A DNA stretch of 32,365 bases from NCBI GenBank assembly GCA_027485915.1, contig JAIXQA010000051.1, positions 1-32,365 of the forward strand. The letters run 5' to 3'. Under the pieces are notes generated by a model. It ran no database searches and was not told the DNA's origin. It worked only from the letters and a program-made list of their open reading frames with translations. The DNA comes from Alphaproteobacteria bacterium (GTDB lineage Bacteria > Pseudomonadota > Alphaproteobacteria > Caulobacterales > Aquidulcibacteraceae). A program made the translations under genes and the position numbers. Shown piece by piece: positions 24,504-32,287 of this stretch (position 1 is the first letter of the stretch; each line of letters starts with the position of its first letter).

Positions 24504-25118
24504 GTGACGATACATTCTTATGAGGGCGATTTACCAGACGGCTTGGATTTAGGGCCAGTTGTGGCGGTGGATACTGAAACACTTGGCCTCTCCTTGGTGC
24601 GCGATGCCCTATGTGTCGTTCAATTAAGCGCTGGCGACGGGAATGCCCATATCGTCCGCCTCAATCGGCCAACTTATGATTGCCCGAATCTCAAGGCGCT
24701 TTTGGCGAACCCCAAGATCGAGAAGTTATTTCATTTTGCCCGCTTTGATGTAGCCATGTGCAAACAGTATCTGGGTGTCACTATAGGGCCGATCTTTTGC
24801 ACCAAGATCGCATCGAAGCTGGTACGGACCTATACTGATCGCCATGGCTTGAAGGATTTGGTGAAGGAATTGGTCGGCGTGGAGCTTAACAAGCAACAAC
24901 AAAGTTCGGACTGGGGTGCCGCGCAGTTGAGCGATGCGCAATTGGCTTATGCAGCTTCCGATGTCTTGTATTTGCATGCCGCCAAAGCCCGATTGGTGGA
25001 AATGTTGACGCGCGAAAATCGCCTCGAAATCGCCCAAGCGTGCTTTGATTTCCTGCCAGCTCGCGCCGATTTAGACTTGATGGGCTGGTCTGAGTCAGAC
25101 ATCTTTTCCCACGCATGA
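24504..25118 (+). CDS. rnd: Ribonuclease D, short alphaproteobacterial form
   Basis: 3'-5' exoribonuclease of the DEDDy family, involved in tRNA and stable-RNA maturation. The 204 residues carry Exo I AVDTETLGL (Asp23, Glu25), Exo II FHFARFDVA (Asp82) and Exo III AYAASDVLYLHA (Tyr149, Asp153), so catalysis should be intact. The E. coli enzyme (375 residues) has HRDC domains after the nuclease that are absent here, as in many alphaproteobacterial genes next to lptC. The start is GTG at 24504 with AGAGG upstream. The stop overlaps the lptC start by four bases. Confidence 0.9.
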   Translation: MTIHSYEGDLPDGLDLGPVVAVDTETLGLSLVRDALCVVQLSAGDGNAHIVRLNRPTYDCPNLKALLANPKIEKLFHFARFDVAMCKQYLGVTIGPIFCTKIASKLVRTYTDRHGLKDLVKELVGVELNKQQQSSDWGAAQLSDAQLAYAASDVLYLHAAKARLVEMLTRENRLEIAQACFDFLPARADLDLMGWSESDIFSHA

Positions 25119-25909
25119 CCAGTATTGACGCTCACGCCTCACAGCCAGTACGGCGGCGCCTGACACCGAATGACGCGCGCCTGCGTACCATCCGTGTGAA
25201 AACCACGCGCTTGGTTTTTCTCGGGGGTGCCGCCTTATCGACGCTGCTCTTGGTTGGCAGTGTGATTGTGCGGGGGGTACAAGGGGCGGCGATTGATACC
25301 AGCAAGCTGGTGCAGGGGGACCAATTCGTGATGGATTCCCCCGAGTTTGTCGGCAATACGCGCGAAGGCAAACGCCTGAAAGTGACCGGTGCGCGCGCAA
25401 CCCGCAGCGTTTCAGACCCTACGAGTGCAGTCCGCCTTGAAAAGCCGAAATTAGAAACCGCCGATGGCAGTGTTGCAACCGCCGACGAAGGGATTTGGTC
25501 ACAAGACGCGCAGACTTTGTCGCTAAAAGGCAATGTCGTTTTCGCCCGTAAAGCTGGCGAGCGGGCCACAGGTGTGTCGGCCCTGTGGACATCCGATCCA
25601 TCGGTTCTGACACTTGAAGGCGGCACCCAAATTACCTTGCCCAGTGGCGAAGCTGCGACCGCCCAATCCTTACAATGGGATGAAGCCAATGGCGCTGTTG
25701 CACTCCTCGGAAATGCCCGTGTGACCTTTAAGGACGGCGAAGCAACCTCTGAACGGGCCTATTTTGACAAAGAAACCCGAACATTGACCGGCACAGGCGC
25801 AACACGCATTCGCTCAGAGCTAGGCACAGCGGCCGCAGACCGCTATGAGTATAATACCGCAAGTAAGCGGCTGCAGCTGTCAGGTAATGTAACGGCGCAG
25901 CTAAAATGA
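25115..25909 (+). CDS. lptC: LPS export protein LptC
   Basis: Inner-membrane-anchored periplasmic protein that passes LPS from the LptBFG transporter to LptA. The 264 residues have a basic cytoplasmic N-terminus, one membrane helix at about 33-53 (LVFLGGAALSTLLLVGSVIV), and a periplasmic beta-jellyroll with repeated strands such as GSVATADEGIWSQDAQTLSLKG and AATAQSLQWDEANGAVALLGNA. It is longer than the 191-residue E. coli protein, as usual for alphaproteobacteria. ATGA overlap with rnd and the following lptA-lptB-rpoN order confirm identity. Confidence 0.92.
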   Translation: MTSIDAHASQPVRRRLTPNDARLRTIRVKTTRLVFLGGAALSTLLLVGSVIVRGVQGAAIDTSKLVQGDQFVMDSPEFVGNTREGKRLKVTGARATRSVSDPTSAVRLEKPKLETADGSVATADEGIWSQDAQTLSLKGNVVFARKAGERATGVSALWTSDPSVLTLEGGTQITLPSGEAATAQSLQWDEANGAVALLGNARVTFKDGEATSERAYFDKETRTLTGTGATRIRSELGTAAADRYEYNTASKRLQLSGNVTAQLK

Positions 25910-25975
25910 TAATTTCAACGTCAGGCACAGGCGTCTGGTGGCTAGAAATGACGAATCTCTATCAATGGACTTGAT

Positions 25976-26506
25976 ATGACCCAGTTAAAGAAGTTTGCCG
26001 CACCCAGTTTCGTGATGCTGCTTGGCCTCGGCCTTGTGGGTGGCACAGCCCTGGCGCAGGCCACCAGCGGCAATGGTCCGATTGAAGTAGCTGCCAACGA
26101 TTTGGTGTATGACCCTGCGGCGGGTGTCAGCACTTTGGTGGGCAATGCCTCGGTCGCTCAGGATGGAGCTGTGTTGCGAGCCCCGCGCATCCGCGTGACT
26201 TATCTGCGGGGCACCAATGGGTCCAATGGTGATATCGACAAAGTCTATACCGAGGGGGAGACCTTCTATGTCACCCCGACCGAAAAAATCCGCGGCGATC
26301 GGGCGATTTTCGACGCCCCTGCAAACACCGTACAGTTTTTTGGAAATGTTGTTGCTGTTCAAGGCCAAAGCGTCCTGAAGGGCTCGATGCTGACTTTAAA
26401 CACCAAAACTCGTGCTTCAACCATGCGCGGCATGGATGGACGCGTGCGCGCGGTAATCTTCCCGAACAATGGCCAAGCGACTAATGGCGGCCAAGCCAAG
26501 AAATGA
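25976..26506 (+). CDS. lptA: LPS transport periplasmic protein LptA
   Basis: Periplasmic bridge protein of the Lpt machine, 176 residues. The signal peptide ends near residue 28 (GLVGGTALAQA). The OstA/LptA jellyroll follows, with IEVAANDLVYDPAAGVSTLVGNASVAQDGAVLRAPRIRV and KIRGDRAIFDAPANTVQFFGNVVAVQGQSVLKG repeating the strand pattern seen in LptC. The Shine-Dalgarno before the ATG is weak. A nine-codon frame (25948-25974) ends one base before the start and could couple translation, but this is speculative. Confidence 0.93.
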   Translation: MTQLKKFAAPSFVMLLGLGLVGGTALAQATSGNGPIEVAANDLVYDPAAGVSTLVGNASVAQDGAVLRAPRIRVTYLRGTNGSNGDIDKVYTEGETFYVTPTEKIRGDRAIFDAPANTVQFFGNVVAVQGQSVLKGSMLTLNTKTRASTMRGMDGRVRAVIFPNNGQATNGGQAKK

Positions 26507-26549
26507 GTTCGCGACCTGACCGTGCCGGACGCTCGAAGGACTTTCGACC

Positions 26550-27314
26550 ATGAGCCAACCCAACACTGCTGCCAGCACGAGGTCGCCGCATGAAATGGGC
26601 TTGATCGCGAACGACTTGGGCAAAGCCTATAAGGGTCGCCAGGTCGTCAATGGTGTCTCGCTCAGCCTCAAGCGCGGTGAGGTTTTGGGCTTATTAGGGC
26701 CCAATGGTGCCGGCAAAACAACTTGCTTTTATATGGTTATGGGTCTGATTCAGCCTGACTTTGGCGATATTTCGATCGATGGCCAAGATGTGACATTACT
26801 GCCCATGTATGTGCGGGCACGCTTAGGCCTTGGCTATTTGCCGCAGGAGCCTTCGATCTTCCGTGGTATGAGCGTGGAAGACAATGTTCTAGCTGTACTT
26901 GAAACCATTGTGCCCGATCCCTCTATCCGCGAGGCCCGCGCCACCGAGCTTTTGACCGAATTGCGAATCGATCGCCTGCGCAAACAGCGGGCAACTTCCC
27001 TGTCCGGTGGGGAAAGACGACGCTTGGAAATTGCTCGCGCGCTAGCAACCGATCCTTCTTTCATCCTTTTGGACGAACCTTTTGCCGGAATTGACCCACT
27101 GGCTATCGCGGATATCCGCGATTTGATTGGATTTTTGAAGCAGCGCGGGATTGGTGTGTTAATCACTGATCATAATGTCAGAGATACACTGAATATTATT
27201 GATCGTGCGACTATCATTTTTGACGGCGAGGTTCTCTTTGAGGGTTCGCCAGACGAAGTGTTACACCAGCCCGATGTCCGCCGTGTTTACCTCGGAGCGG
27301 ATTTTAAGGCATAA
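26550..27314 (+). CDS. lptB: LPS export ABC transporter ATP-binding protein LptB
   Basis: ATPase that powers LPS extraction with LptF and LptG (not in this window). The 254 residues have Walker A GPNGAGKT at 50-57, Q-loop YLPQEPSIFR near 97-106, signature LSGGERRR at 151-158, Walker B ILLDEP with catalytic Glu176, and the H-loop His in ITDHNVRDTL. The sequence from GLLGPNGAGKTTCFYMV to VRRVYLGADF is classic LptB. GAAGGA lies nine bases before the ATG. It is followed 14 bases later by rpoN. Confidence 0.96.
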   Translation: MSQPNTAASTRSPHEMGLIANDLGKAYKGRQVVNGVSLSLKRGEVLGLLGPNGAGKTTCFYMVMGLIQPDFGDISIDGQDVTLLPMYVRARLGLGYLPQEPSIFRGMSVEDNVLAVLETIVPDPSIREARATELLTELRIDRLRKQRATSLSGGERRRLEIARALATDPSFILLDEPFAGIDPLAIADIRDLIGFLKQRGIGVLITDHNVRDTLNIIDRATIIFDGEVLFEGSPDEVLHQPDVRRVYLGADFKA

Positions 27315-27328
27315 CGGGGACGAGTTGA

Positions 27329-28843
27329 ATGGCTATCGCACCGCGCATGGAGCTTCGACAGGGCCAAGGCCTTGTTATGACGCCCCAATTGCAGCAAGCG
27401 ATCAAGCTGTTGCAAATGTCCACCGTTGAACTGGCTGTCTATGTCGAGCAGGAATTAGAGCGCAATCCGGTGCTAGAGCGCGTCGATGATGCCGAAGATT
27501 ACGGCATTGAAGATACACCCGAGGTCGACCCTCGCGATTCAAGTCCCGTCTCGGATGGTCCACAAGAATTGTGCGCCAATGGCGAAGGGCCAGACCCCCA
27601 CGCAGAATCTGCCCTCGATGCCAGCTATGAAGATGTGCACGGCGATGCGGACATGCCAGCCAGTGAAGCCATCGGCTCGACCGTCGATTGGAGCAAGGCT
27701 GGTGAAGGGCGCGGTGGCTTTGAAGATTTGGAAGATTTTGAAAGCCGTCTGACCCAAACAGTATCTTTGCGCGATCATTTGGAGAGTCAGGCTGTTTTAG
27801 CCTTTTCATCCCCCGTTGACCGCATGGTTGCGAGCTATTTGATCGATCATGTTGATGATGCAGGTTATTTGCGTGCTGATATGACCGAGGTAGCAGAGCG
27901 TCTTGGCATCGACCATGAAGCGCTAGAGCTTGTGGTCCAAACGCTACAAACCTTTGACCCAACTGGGGTATGCGCGCGCAGCGTCGAAGAGTGCTTGGCC
28001 GCACAACTGAAAGAGCGCGACCGTTATGACCCGGCGATGGAAGCGCTTCTAGCAAACTTGCCCCTGTTGGCGCGGCATGATTTGAAGAGCTTGTACGACA
28101 TTTGCGGTGTGGATGGGGCCGATCTGGCCGATATGATTGCAGAGATCCGCGCCTTGACACCAAAGCCTGGGGCAACCTTTGGCAGTGCGGAATCAAGCGC
28201 CATTATCCCGGACGTCTTCGTCCGCGAAGGGCCGATGGGCACGTGGCTGATTGAGCTGAATTCCGAGACGCTGCCCCGCGTGCTGGTCAATAATGCCTAT
28301 GCCGAAAGTGTGTCACGCCAAGCGCGCTCGCAGGATGAGCGGTCGTATTTGGCCGAGGCACAAGCCGATGCCAATTGGCTGGTCAAGAGCCTCGACCAGC
28401 GCGCCCGTACGATTTTGAAAGTGGCGAAAGAGATTGTTCGCCAACAAGACGGCTTCTTAACCTATGGCGTTGCCCATTTGCGTCCGCTGATCTTAAAGGA
28501 CGTGGCGCGCGCGATTGAAATGCACGAATCGACCGTTTCACGCGTCACCAGCAATAAGTTCATCTCGACCCCTCGTGGTGTGTTTGAACTGAAATATTTC
28601 TTCACGACGGCTATTCATGCATCCGATGGTGGCGAGTCGCATTCGGCTGAGGCAGTCCGTCATCGGATCAAGAGCTTGATTGATGGTGAAATGCTAGAAG
28701 CGCCCCTGTCGGATGATCGCATCGTTGAAATCCTGCGTGAAACCGGCGTTGACATCGCGCGCCGGACGGTCGCCAAATACCGCGAAGCTTTGCGGATTCC
28801 CTCTTCGGTACAGCGCCGTCGTAGCATGAGCCGTGCTGGTTGA
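27329..28843 (+). CDS. rpoN: RNA polymerase sigma-54 factor RpoN
   Basis: Alternative sigma factor recognising -24/-12 promoters and requiring AAA+ activators. The 504 residues show the Gln/Leu-rich activator-interacting region I (MELRQGQGLVMTPQLQQAIKLLQMS), an acidic region II (about 50-130), the core-binding domain, the helix-turn-helix with HESTVSRVTSNKFISTPRG, and the RpoN box ARRTVAKYREALRIPSS near 477-493. It sits in the conserved lptB-rpoN-hpf-ptsN order. No activator gene is in the window. Confidence 0.97.
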   Translation: MAIAPRMELRQGQGLVMTPQLQQAIKLLQMSTVELAVYVEQELERNPVLERVDDAEDYGIEDTPEVDPRDSSPVSDGPQELCANGEGPDPHAESALDASYEDVHGDADMPASEAIGSTVDWSKAGEGRGGFEDLEDFESRLTQTVSLRDHLESQAVLAFSSPVDRMVASYLIDHVDDAGYLRADMTEVAERLGIDHEALELVVQTLQTFDPTGVCARSVEECLAAQLKERDRYDPAMEALLANLPLLARHDLKSLYDICGVDGADLADMIAEIRALTPKPGATFGSAESSAIIPDVFVREGPMGTWLIELNSETLPRVLVNNAYAESVSRQARSQDERSYLAEAQADANWLVKSLDQRARTILKVAKEIVRQQDGFLTYGVAHLRPLILKDVARAIEMHESTVSRVTSNKFISTPRGVFELKYFFTTAIHASDGGESHSAEAVRHRIKSLIDGEMLEAPLSDDRIVEILRETGVDIARRTVAKYREALRIPSSVQRRRSMSRAG

Positions 28844-28860
28844 GGCGCTTGCTTGTTCGA

Positions 28861-28890
28861 TTGACGGTTTAGTTGAATAAGACGTTTAAT
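28861..28890 (+). promoter_or_regulatory. Possible promoter upstream of hpf
   Basis: TTGACG (28861-28866), 18 bases, TTTAAT (28885-28890), just after the rpoN stop. It would let hpf-ptsN be transcribed separately from rpoN. An inverted repeat GATAAAT-ATGTG-ATTTATC lies directly downstream at 28896-28914, in a position suited to an operator. Confidence 0.4.
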
Positions 28891-28895
28891 ATTTT

Positions 28896-28953
28896 GATAA
28901 ATATGTGATTTATCTGGATAGTGCGGCTCACATTGCCTTGATATGGCCGCACT
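28896..28953. repeat. Two adjacent inverted repeats in the rpoN-hpf gap
   Basis: First, AT-rich: GATAAAT (28896-28902), 5-base spacer, ATTTATC (28908-28914). Second, GC-rich: AGTGCGGC (28920-28927), 18-base loop, GCCGCACT (28946-28953). The second could be an rpoN terminator or an hpf leader hairpin, but it lacks a T-run. Both stems are perfect. Confidence 0.55.
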
Positions 28954-29047
28954 TAAGCGCAAAATCATCTTCCCAAAGCAAAGTTCCAATGCAACACTGA
29001 TGTGACGGTGGATCCACACCGCACCCAGTTCTAGGGAGGCACTTCAG

Positions 29048-29650
29048 ATGGGCAATCTCACAGTCAGAGTCACAGGCCGCAACATCGATGTGGGGGAAGC
29101 TTTACGGGGCAAAATCCAAGAAGATCTCGAGGTCGGCGTGGGTCGATATGTGTCGCGCGACGGCGAAGCTATCGTGACCTTGGATAAGCAGCGCCACCTC
29201 TATCATGTTGAGACCATCGTCCATCTCGATTCTGGCATTACTTTGGAGGCCAATGGTGAGGCGTCAGAGCCGCATGCCGCATTTGCTGCAGCTTTAGAGA
29301 AAATCGAAAAACGCGTTCGCCGTTATAAGCGCCGCCTGAAGGATCACCACGCTAAGCACCACGCCCCACTACCACGCGAAGAAGTCAGTTATAATGTCAT
29401 TGAGTCCGACGATATCGATGAGGGCGACGATGGTCAGGATGAGGGCGTCCCCGCTGGCCCCGCTGTAATCGCCGAGACGAAGACCGTGATTCGCACCATG
29501 CCGGTGGCCACCGCGGTGATGCAGCTAGAGCTCGGCGAAGCCCCATTTTTGATGTTTAGAAACCCGAGGTCCAGCGCCCTAAACGTTGTTTATAGGCGTG
29601 CAGATGGGAATATTGGTTGGATTGATCCAGCCCCTAGTGTATCGGGCTGA
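29048..29650 (+). CDS. hpf: Ribosome hibernation promoting factor, long form
   Basis: Binds stationary-phase 70S ribosomes and drives formation of 100S dimers. The 200 residues combine an N-terminal S30AE domain (1 to about 105; VRVTGRNIDVGEALRGKIQEDL at the start, LEKIEKRVRRYKRRLKDHH at its end), an acidic linker with DDIDEGDDGQDEG, and the C-terminal dimerisation domain (about 145-200; VMQLELGEAPFLMFRN, YRRADGNIGWIDP). This two-domain long form is the usual alphaproteobacterial type, unlike the short Hpf plus RMF of E. coli. GGGAGG lies eight bases before the ATG. Confidence 0.95.
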   Translation: MGNLTVRVTGRNIDVGEALRGKIQEDLEVGVGRYVSRDGEAIVTLDKQRHLYHVETIVHLDSGITLEANGEASEPHAAFAAALEKIEKRVRRYKRRLKDHHAKHHAPLPREEVSYNVIESDDIDEGDDGQDEGVPAGPAVIAETKTVIRTMPVATAVMQLELGEAPFLMFRNPRSSALNVVYRRADGNIGWIDPAPSVSG

Positions 29651-29718
29651 TTACGACGCAGTATTTTTCAAACCAGTTGGCTTGTGCGGGGGTGCAAGTC
29701 GACTCGAGAAAAGACCAT

Positions 29719-30186
29719 ATGCCAGATCTTGCAGACCTTATCCGTGCTGACGCCATCGTTTTCCGGATCAAAGCACAGACGAAAAATGAAGTCCTGCTGG
29801 CCCTCTCTGAAGCGGCAGTCGCCGCCTATGGGGTAGACCTGTCAGCTACGCTTGAATCGACGCTGGAGCGGGAACGCTTGGGCAGCACCGGCGTTGGCGA
29901 AGGCGTTGCTATTCCCCACGCACGCCTCAAGGGCTTAAAGGCCCCCGCAGCGGTTTTGGCGCTCTTGGACCCACCTGTAGACTTTGAAGCACCCGATGGC
30001 AGGCCAGCTGACATAGTTGTCCTCCTACTTTCTCCCGAAGAGGCTGGGGCCGACCATCTAAAGGCCTTGGCACGCATCTCGCGCTTGTTGCGCCGCCAAG
30101 ATATTCGCGACGGCTTGCGCGCGGCCCGCTCTGCAGCCGCGATCCACGCTTTCACCACCCAATCGTCGGCCTCAGAAGCGGCATGA
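29719..30186 (+). CDS. ptsN: Nitrogen-PTS EIIA component PtsN
   Basis: Regulatory phosphocarrier of the PTS-Ntr chain (EI-Ntr, NPr, EIIA-Ntr), controlling potassium, nitrogen and stringent responses by protein contacts rather than sugar uptake. The 155 residues contain the phosphorylated His67 in GVGEGVAIPHARL and the typical DFEAPDGRPADIVVLLLSPE segment. The ATG at 29719 with GAGAAAAG upstream gives the canonical MPDLADLI start; an upstream in-frame start at 29677 would add 14 unlike residues. It is the last gene of the rpoN cluster, ending just before a strong terminator. Confidence 0.95.
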   Translation: MPDLADLIRADAIVFRIKAQTKNEVLLALSEAAVAAYGVDLSATLESTLERERLGSTGVGEGVAIPHARLKGLKAPAAVLALLDPPVDFEAPDGRPADIVVLLLSPEEAGADHLKALARISRLLRRQDIRDGLRAARSAAAIHAFTTQSSASEAA

Positions 30187-30188
30187 AA

Positions 30189-30223
30189 GGTCGGCCACAG
30201 CCTGGGCTGGGCCGACCGATTTT
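30189..30223. terminator. Strong bidirectional terminator between ptsN and the TerB gene
   Basis: GGTCGGCC (30189-30196) pairs perfectly with GGCCGACC (30210-30217). Inside it CAGCC pairs with GGCTG around a two-base loop, leaving one bulged A, about 13 bp in all. TTTT follows at 30220-30223. It lies between convergent genes and ends the ptsN transcript. Confidence 0.8.
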
Positions 30224-30240
30224 CTGCTGGGCTGGGTGCC

Positions 30241-30921
30241 TTAAGCGGGCAACAAAGCCTCATCATGCAGTTTCGCAACCAGCGCATGATCCAGCTTTAG
30301 GCGGCTCGCCAAATCCGATAGATAGGCTTTTTCCGCTTGGCCTTGGGTGTTAATCGCCACCAGTGATGCGGCATAAATCTCGAGGGCGAGTTCAGGCGTC
30401 GTCGCATCCGCCACCACTTGGCTAATATCCAATGGCTTAGCCAATTCATCAAACAGGAAGGCCTTTTCGCTGTCCGACAAATCGATTTTGGCCAAATGGT
30501 CAAACAATTTGGCCTTTTCAGTCGCCTCAATTTGACCGTCTGCTTTCATGGCCGAGATCATGGCACGAATAGTGGCTTTACCCACGGCTTCTTGTTCTTG
30601 GGCATTGCTTGGCAAAAACACTCCACTAGGCGCGGTTTCAGAACCGGCCTGACCTTGATGCTTCTGATAGGCATTATAGGCCAAAGTGCCCAGTGCGGCG
30701 AGACCGCCAAGGGTTGCCGCTTGTCGACCAAACTTGCCTGCAACGCCTGACAAAAGCAGGCCACCCAAGACACCAGCTGCACCAGCACCCAGCGCGATAT
30801 TCTTGGCGTCGGCATCGGTTTTGACGCGATCTACACCGGCCTGCCCTTCGGTTTTGATGGCAGAAATCGCCTTAGGCAGCTCACTTTGTAGCGCTGCGAA
30901 AATCTTATTTGCGTCAAACAT
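30241..30921 (-). CDS. TerB/DUF533 family protein (YebE-like)
   Basis: 226-residue protein of the DUF533 family, found in the inner membrane of many proteobacteria; function not established. The N-terminal 40 residues are helical and charged. A Gly/Ala-rich hydrophobic segment follows at about 43-75 (LGAGAAGVLGGLLLSGVAGKFG), which may be a membrane anchor, then a linker, then a TerB-like helical domain (about 110-226) with MISAMKADGQIEATEKAKLFDHL, where acidic residues resemble the TerB metal-binding loop. GAGGAG precedes the ATG. Tellurite resistance should not be inferred from the family name. Confidence 0.82.
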   Translation of the reverse strand: MFDANKIFAALQSELPKAISAIKTEGQAGVDRVKTDADAKNIALGAGAAGVLGGLLLSGVAGKFGRQAATLGGLAALGTLAYNAYQKHQGQAGSETAPSGVFLPSNAQEQEAVGKATIRAMISAMKADGQIEATEKAKLFDHLAKIDLSDSEKAFLFDELAKPLDISQVVADATTPELALEIYAASLVAINTQGQAEKAYLSDLASRLKLDHALVAKLHDEALLPA

Positions 30922-31104
30922 CTTTCATGTCTCCTCGGCGGCCGGCACTCATCCCAAGCCATTTCCCATAGATTGGGAGAGTAAGGTCACCATGCAAGAG
31001 CGTGTTCACGAACAGTTGCTCAAAACCCTGCGTCGTTGTATCAGGCCCCATCTTTTGCCCAAACCAGCAAAGGAAAGACGCGGGCCCACCCGCATCGAAA
31101 ACGT

Positions 31105-31180
31105 GCCGCAATAGCTCAGTCGGTAGAGCACATCATTCGTAATGATGGGGTCGCAGGTTCGAATCCTGTTTGCGGCACCA
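31105..31180 (+). tRNA. tRNA-Thr (anticodon CGT)
   Basis: 76 bases with encoded CCA. Acceptor GCCGCAA (31105-31111) pairs with TTGCGGC (31170-31176). The D arm is GCTCAGTCGGTAGAGC, and the anticodon stem CATCA/TGATG has loop TTCGTAA, giving CGT at 31138-31140, which reads ACG. The T arm GCAGG-TTCGAAT-CCTGT is standard. A small hairpin GCGGG/CCCGC (31080-31093) lies just upstream. The 3' end is a common integration site for mobile elements. Confidence 0.97.
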
Positions 31181-31645
31181 GTTTTTCGTTAAAAATCAAT
31201 AATTTGCATGCAGGTCCAAGCTTCGAAATAGGTCGAATTAGATACCTATTTTTAGTTTGCTACCAATTTGCTACCAAAGTTTGGCGGCTTTGGTGGGTGA
31301 CGGGAACTGCAAATAAAACTGCACGTCCAGCATACCCCGCGCATTCAAAGTGTGACTTACGATGACCCTTGTCGGTTTATTGCGAAGTGAATTGGTCAAC
31401 CATAGTGCCAGTAGTCGGCTTGGCAGGTTTTTCTGGTTCGATCACGCACGGAAAATGCGATCCTGTCTCAGCACAGTTACGGCTGATTCATCCTAGCAAA
31501 GATTGGCAATAGTTGGCCGAAAGCGGATGGTCTGCTTTGGGGGCGGGAAGGGGCGAAAGCGGACGTTTTGACGCGTTCCAAATTCACTGGATGAGTTTTG
31601 GCACGCTTGGCGCAGCGCTCAACAAATCAGAATAATTTGTCATAA
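31181..31645. other. Gene-free stretch downstream of tRNA-Thr
   Basis: 465 bases with no credible gene on either strand. It starts AT-rich, holds the tandem repeat at 31256-31277, then a pair of CGAAAGCGGA copies at 31518-31527 and 31554-31563 in a G-rich setting. No integrase gene and no second copy of the tRNA 3' end were found. It may be the decayed border of an integrated element. Confidence 0.5.
31256..31277 (+). repeat. Tandem 11-bp repeat 3' of tRNA-Thr
   Basis: TTTGCTACCAA occurs twice back to back (31256-31266 and 31267-31277), 75 bases after the tRNA. Repeats of this wording are often met beside tRNA genes used by tyrosine integrases, as arm sites or the tail of the integrase gene; that link is from general knowledge and not proven here. 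Confidence 0.6.
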
Positions 31646-32287
31646 TCATAATCCCCACACAAAGTTTTCGCCGCTTATTTCAGTAGGAACATTATCTGGA
31701 TCATTTAGGATCGCATAATCAAACTTGTGATAGCTAAGCTCCTTTAGCCATGGCAGAAGTTTTTCAACTTTACCTTTGGTCAGTCTGTCGTCCGTGACCT
31801 CGCATCCTATAGAAACCAGCGTGACACCTTCGCCAAATGCCTCGCTGAAGGCATTTGGCCGAACCAGCTCAACCGTCATCCGATCATTCAGATCGCGAAA
31901 TCTTACAAACATGGGTGCCTTATCAAACGGCACACTCCAAGGCAGTTGAGGATTTGCCTTAGACCTTCCAGCCTGAATTGCGCCAGGGTAATACGAGGCC
32001 AAGAACCCGTCCTGCTCATTGCTTGAAAGAAGCATAAAGACCCAACCCTTCTCACCAATCTTGATTGGGATTGCTTCGGCTTTCAGGTCACAGCCGCCAA
32101 TCGACATGCCGCCCAATGCATTATTCGTCTCGGTACACGTCCATTGCTGGACCGCTGACCCGGTATAAATCGTGCCGTTATCCTCAACCGTCACCGTGAC
32201 CTTGATCCGCTGGGTCATGGAGGGTGCACACGCCGCCAGCACGCACGACAGCATCAGCGTAACCATCAAAGCCAGCCGTTTGGCCAT
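31646..32287 (-). CDS. Putative lipoprotein of unknown function
   Basis: 213 residues from the ATG at 32287. The signal peptide MAKRLALMVTLMLSCVLAAC ends in a clear lipobox (LAAC, Cys20), so the protein is probably lipid-anchored. The mature part is beta-rich, with IKVTVTVEDNGTIYTGSAV and three further cysteines (in QWTCTET, GGCDLKA and SIGCEVT). I recognise no family or catalytic motif. The frame is open to 32332 (GTG, then ATG at 32329), which would add 15 residues before the signal peptide; the shorter form gives a normal signal length. Its location after a repeat-bearing tRNA flank suggests an accessory gene. Confidence 0.75.
   Translation of the reverse strand: MAKRLALMVTLMLSCVLAACAPSMTQRIKVTVTVEDNGTIYTGSAVQQWTCTETNNALGGMSIGGCDLKAEAIPIKIGEKGWVFMLLSSNEQDGFLASYYPGAIQAGRSKANPQLPWSVPFDKAPMFVRFRDLNDRMTVELVRPNAFSEAFGEGVTLVSIGCEVTDDRLTKGKVEKLLPWLKELSYHKFDYAILNDPDNVPTEISGENFVWGL

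Noticed and set aside
30992-31114. Small plus-strand frame of about 40 basic residues before tRNA-Thr, with AAGG upstream
   Set aside because: Its stop is formed by the first bases of the tRNA gene; overlap with a tRNA and lack of similarity make translation unlikely.
31036-31365. 109-codon frame running through tRNA-Thr
   Set aside because: It reads through the whole tRNA gene and gives no protein-like features.
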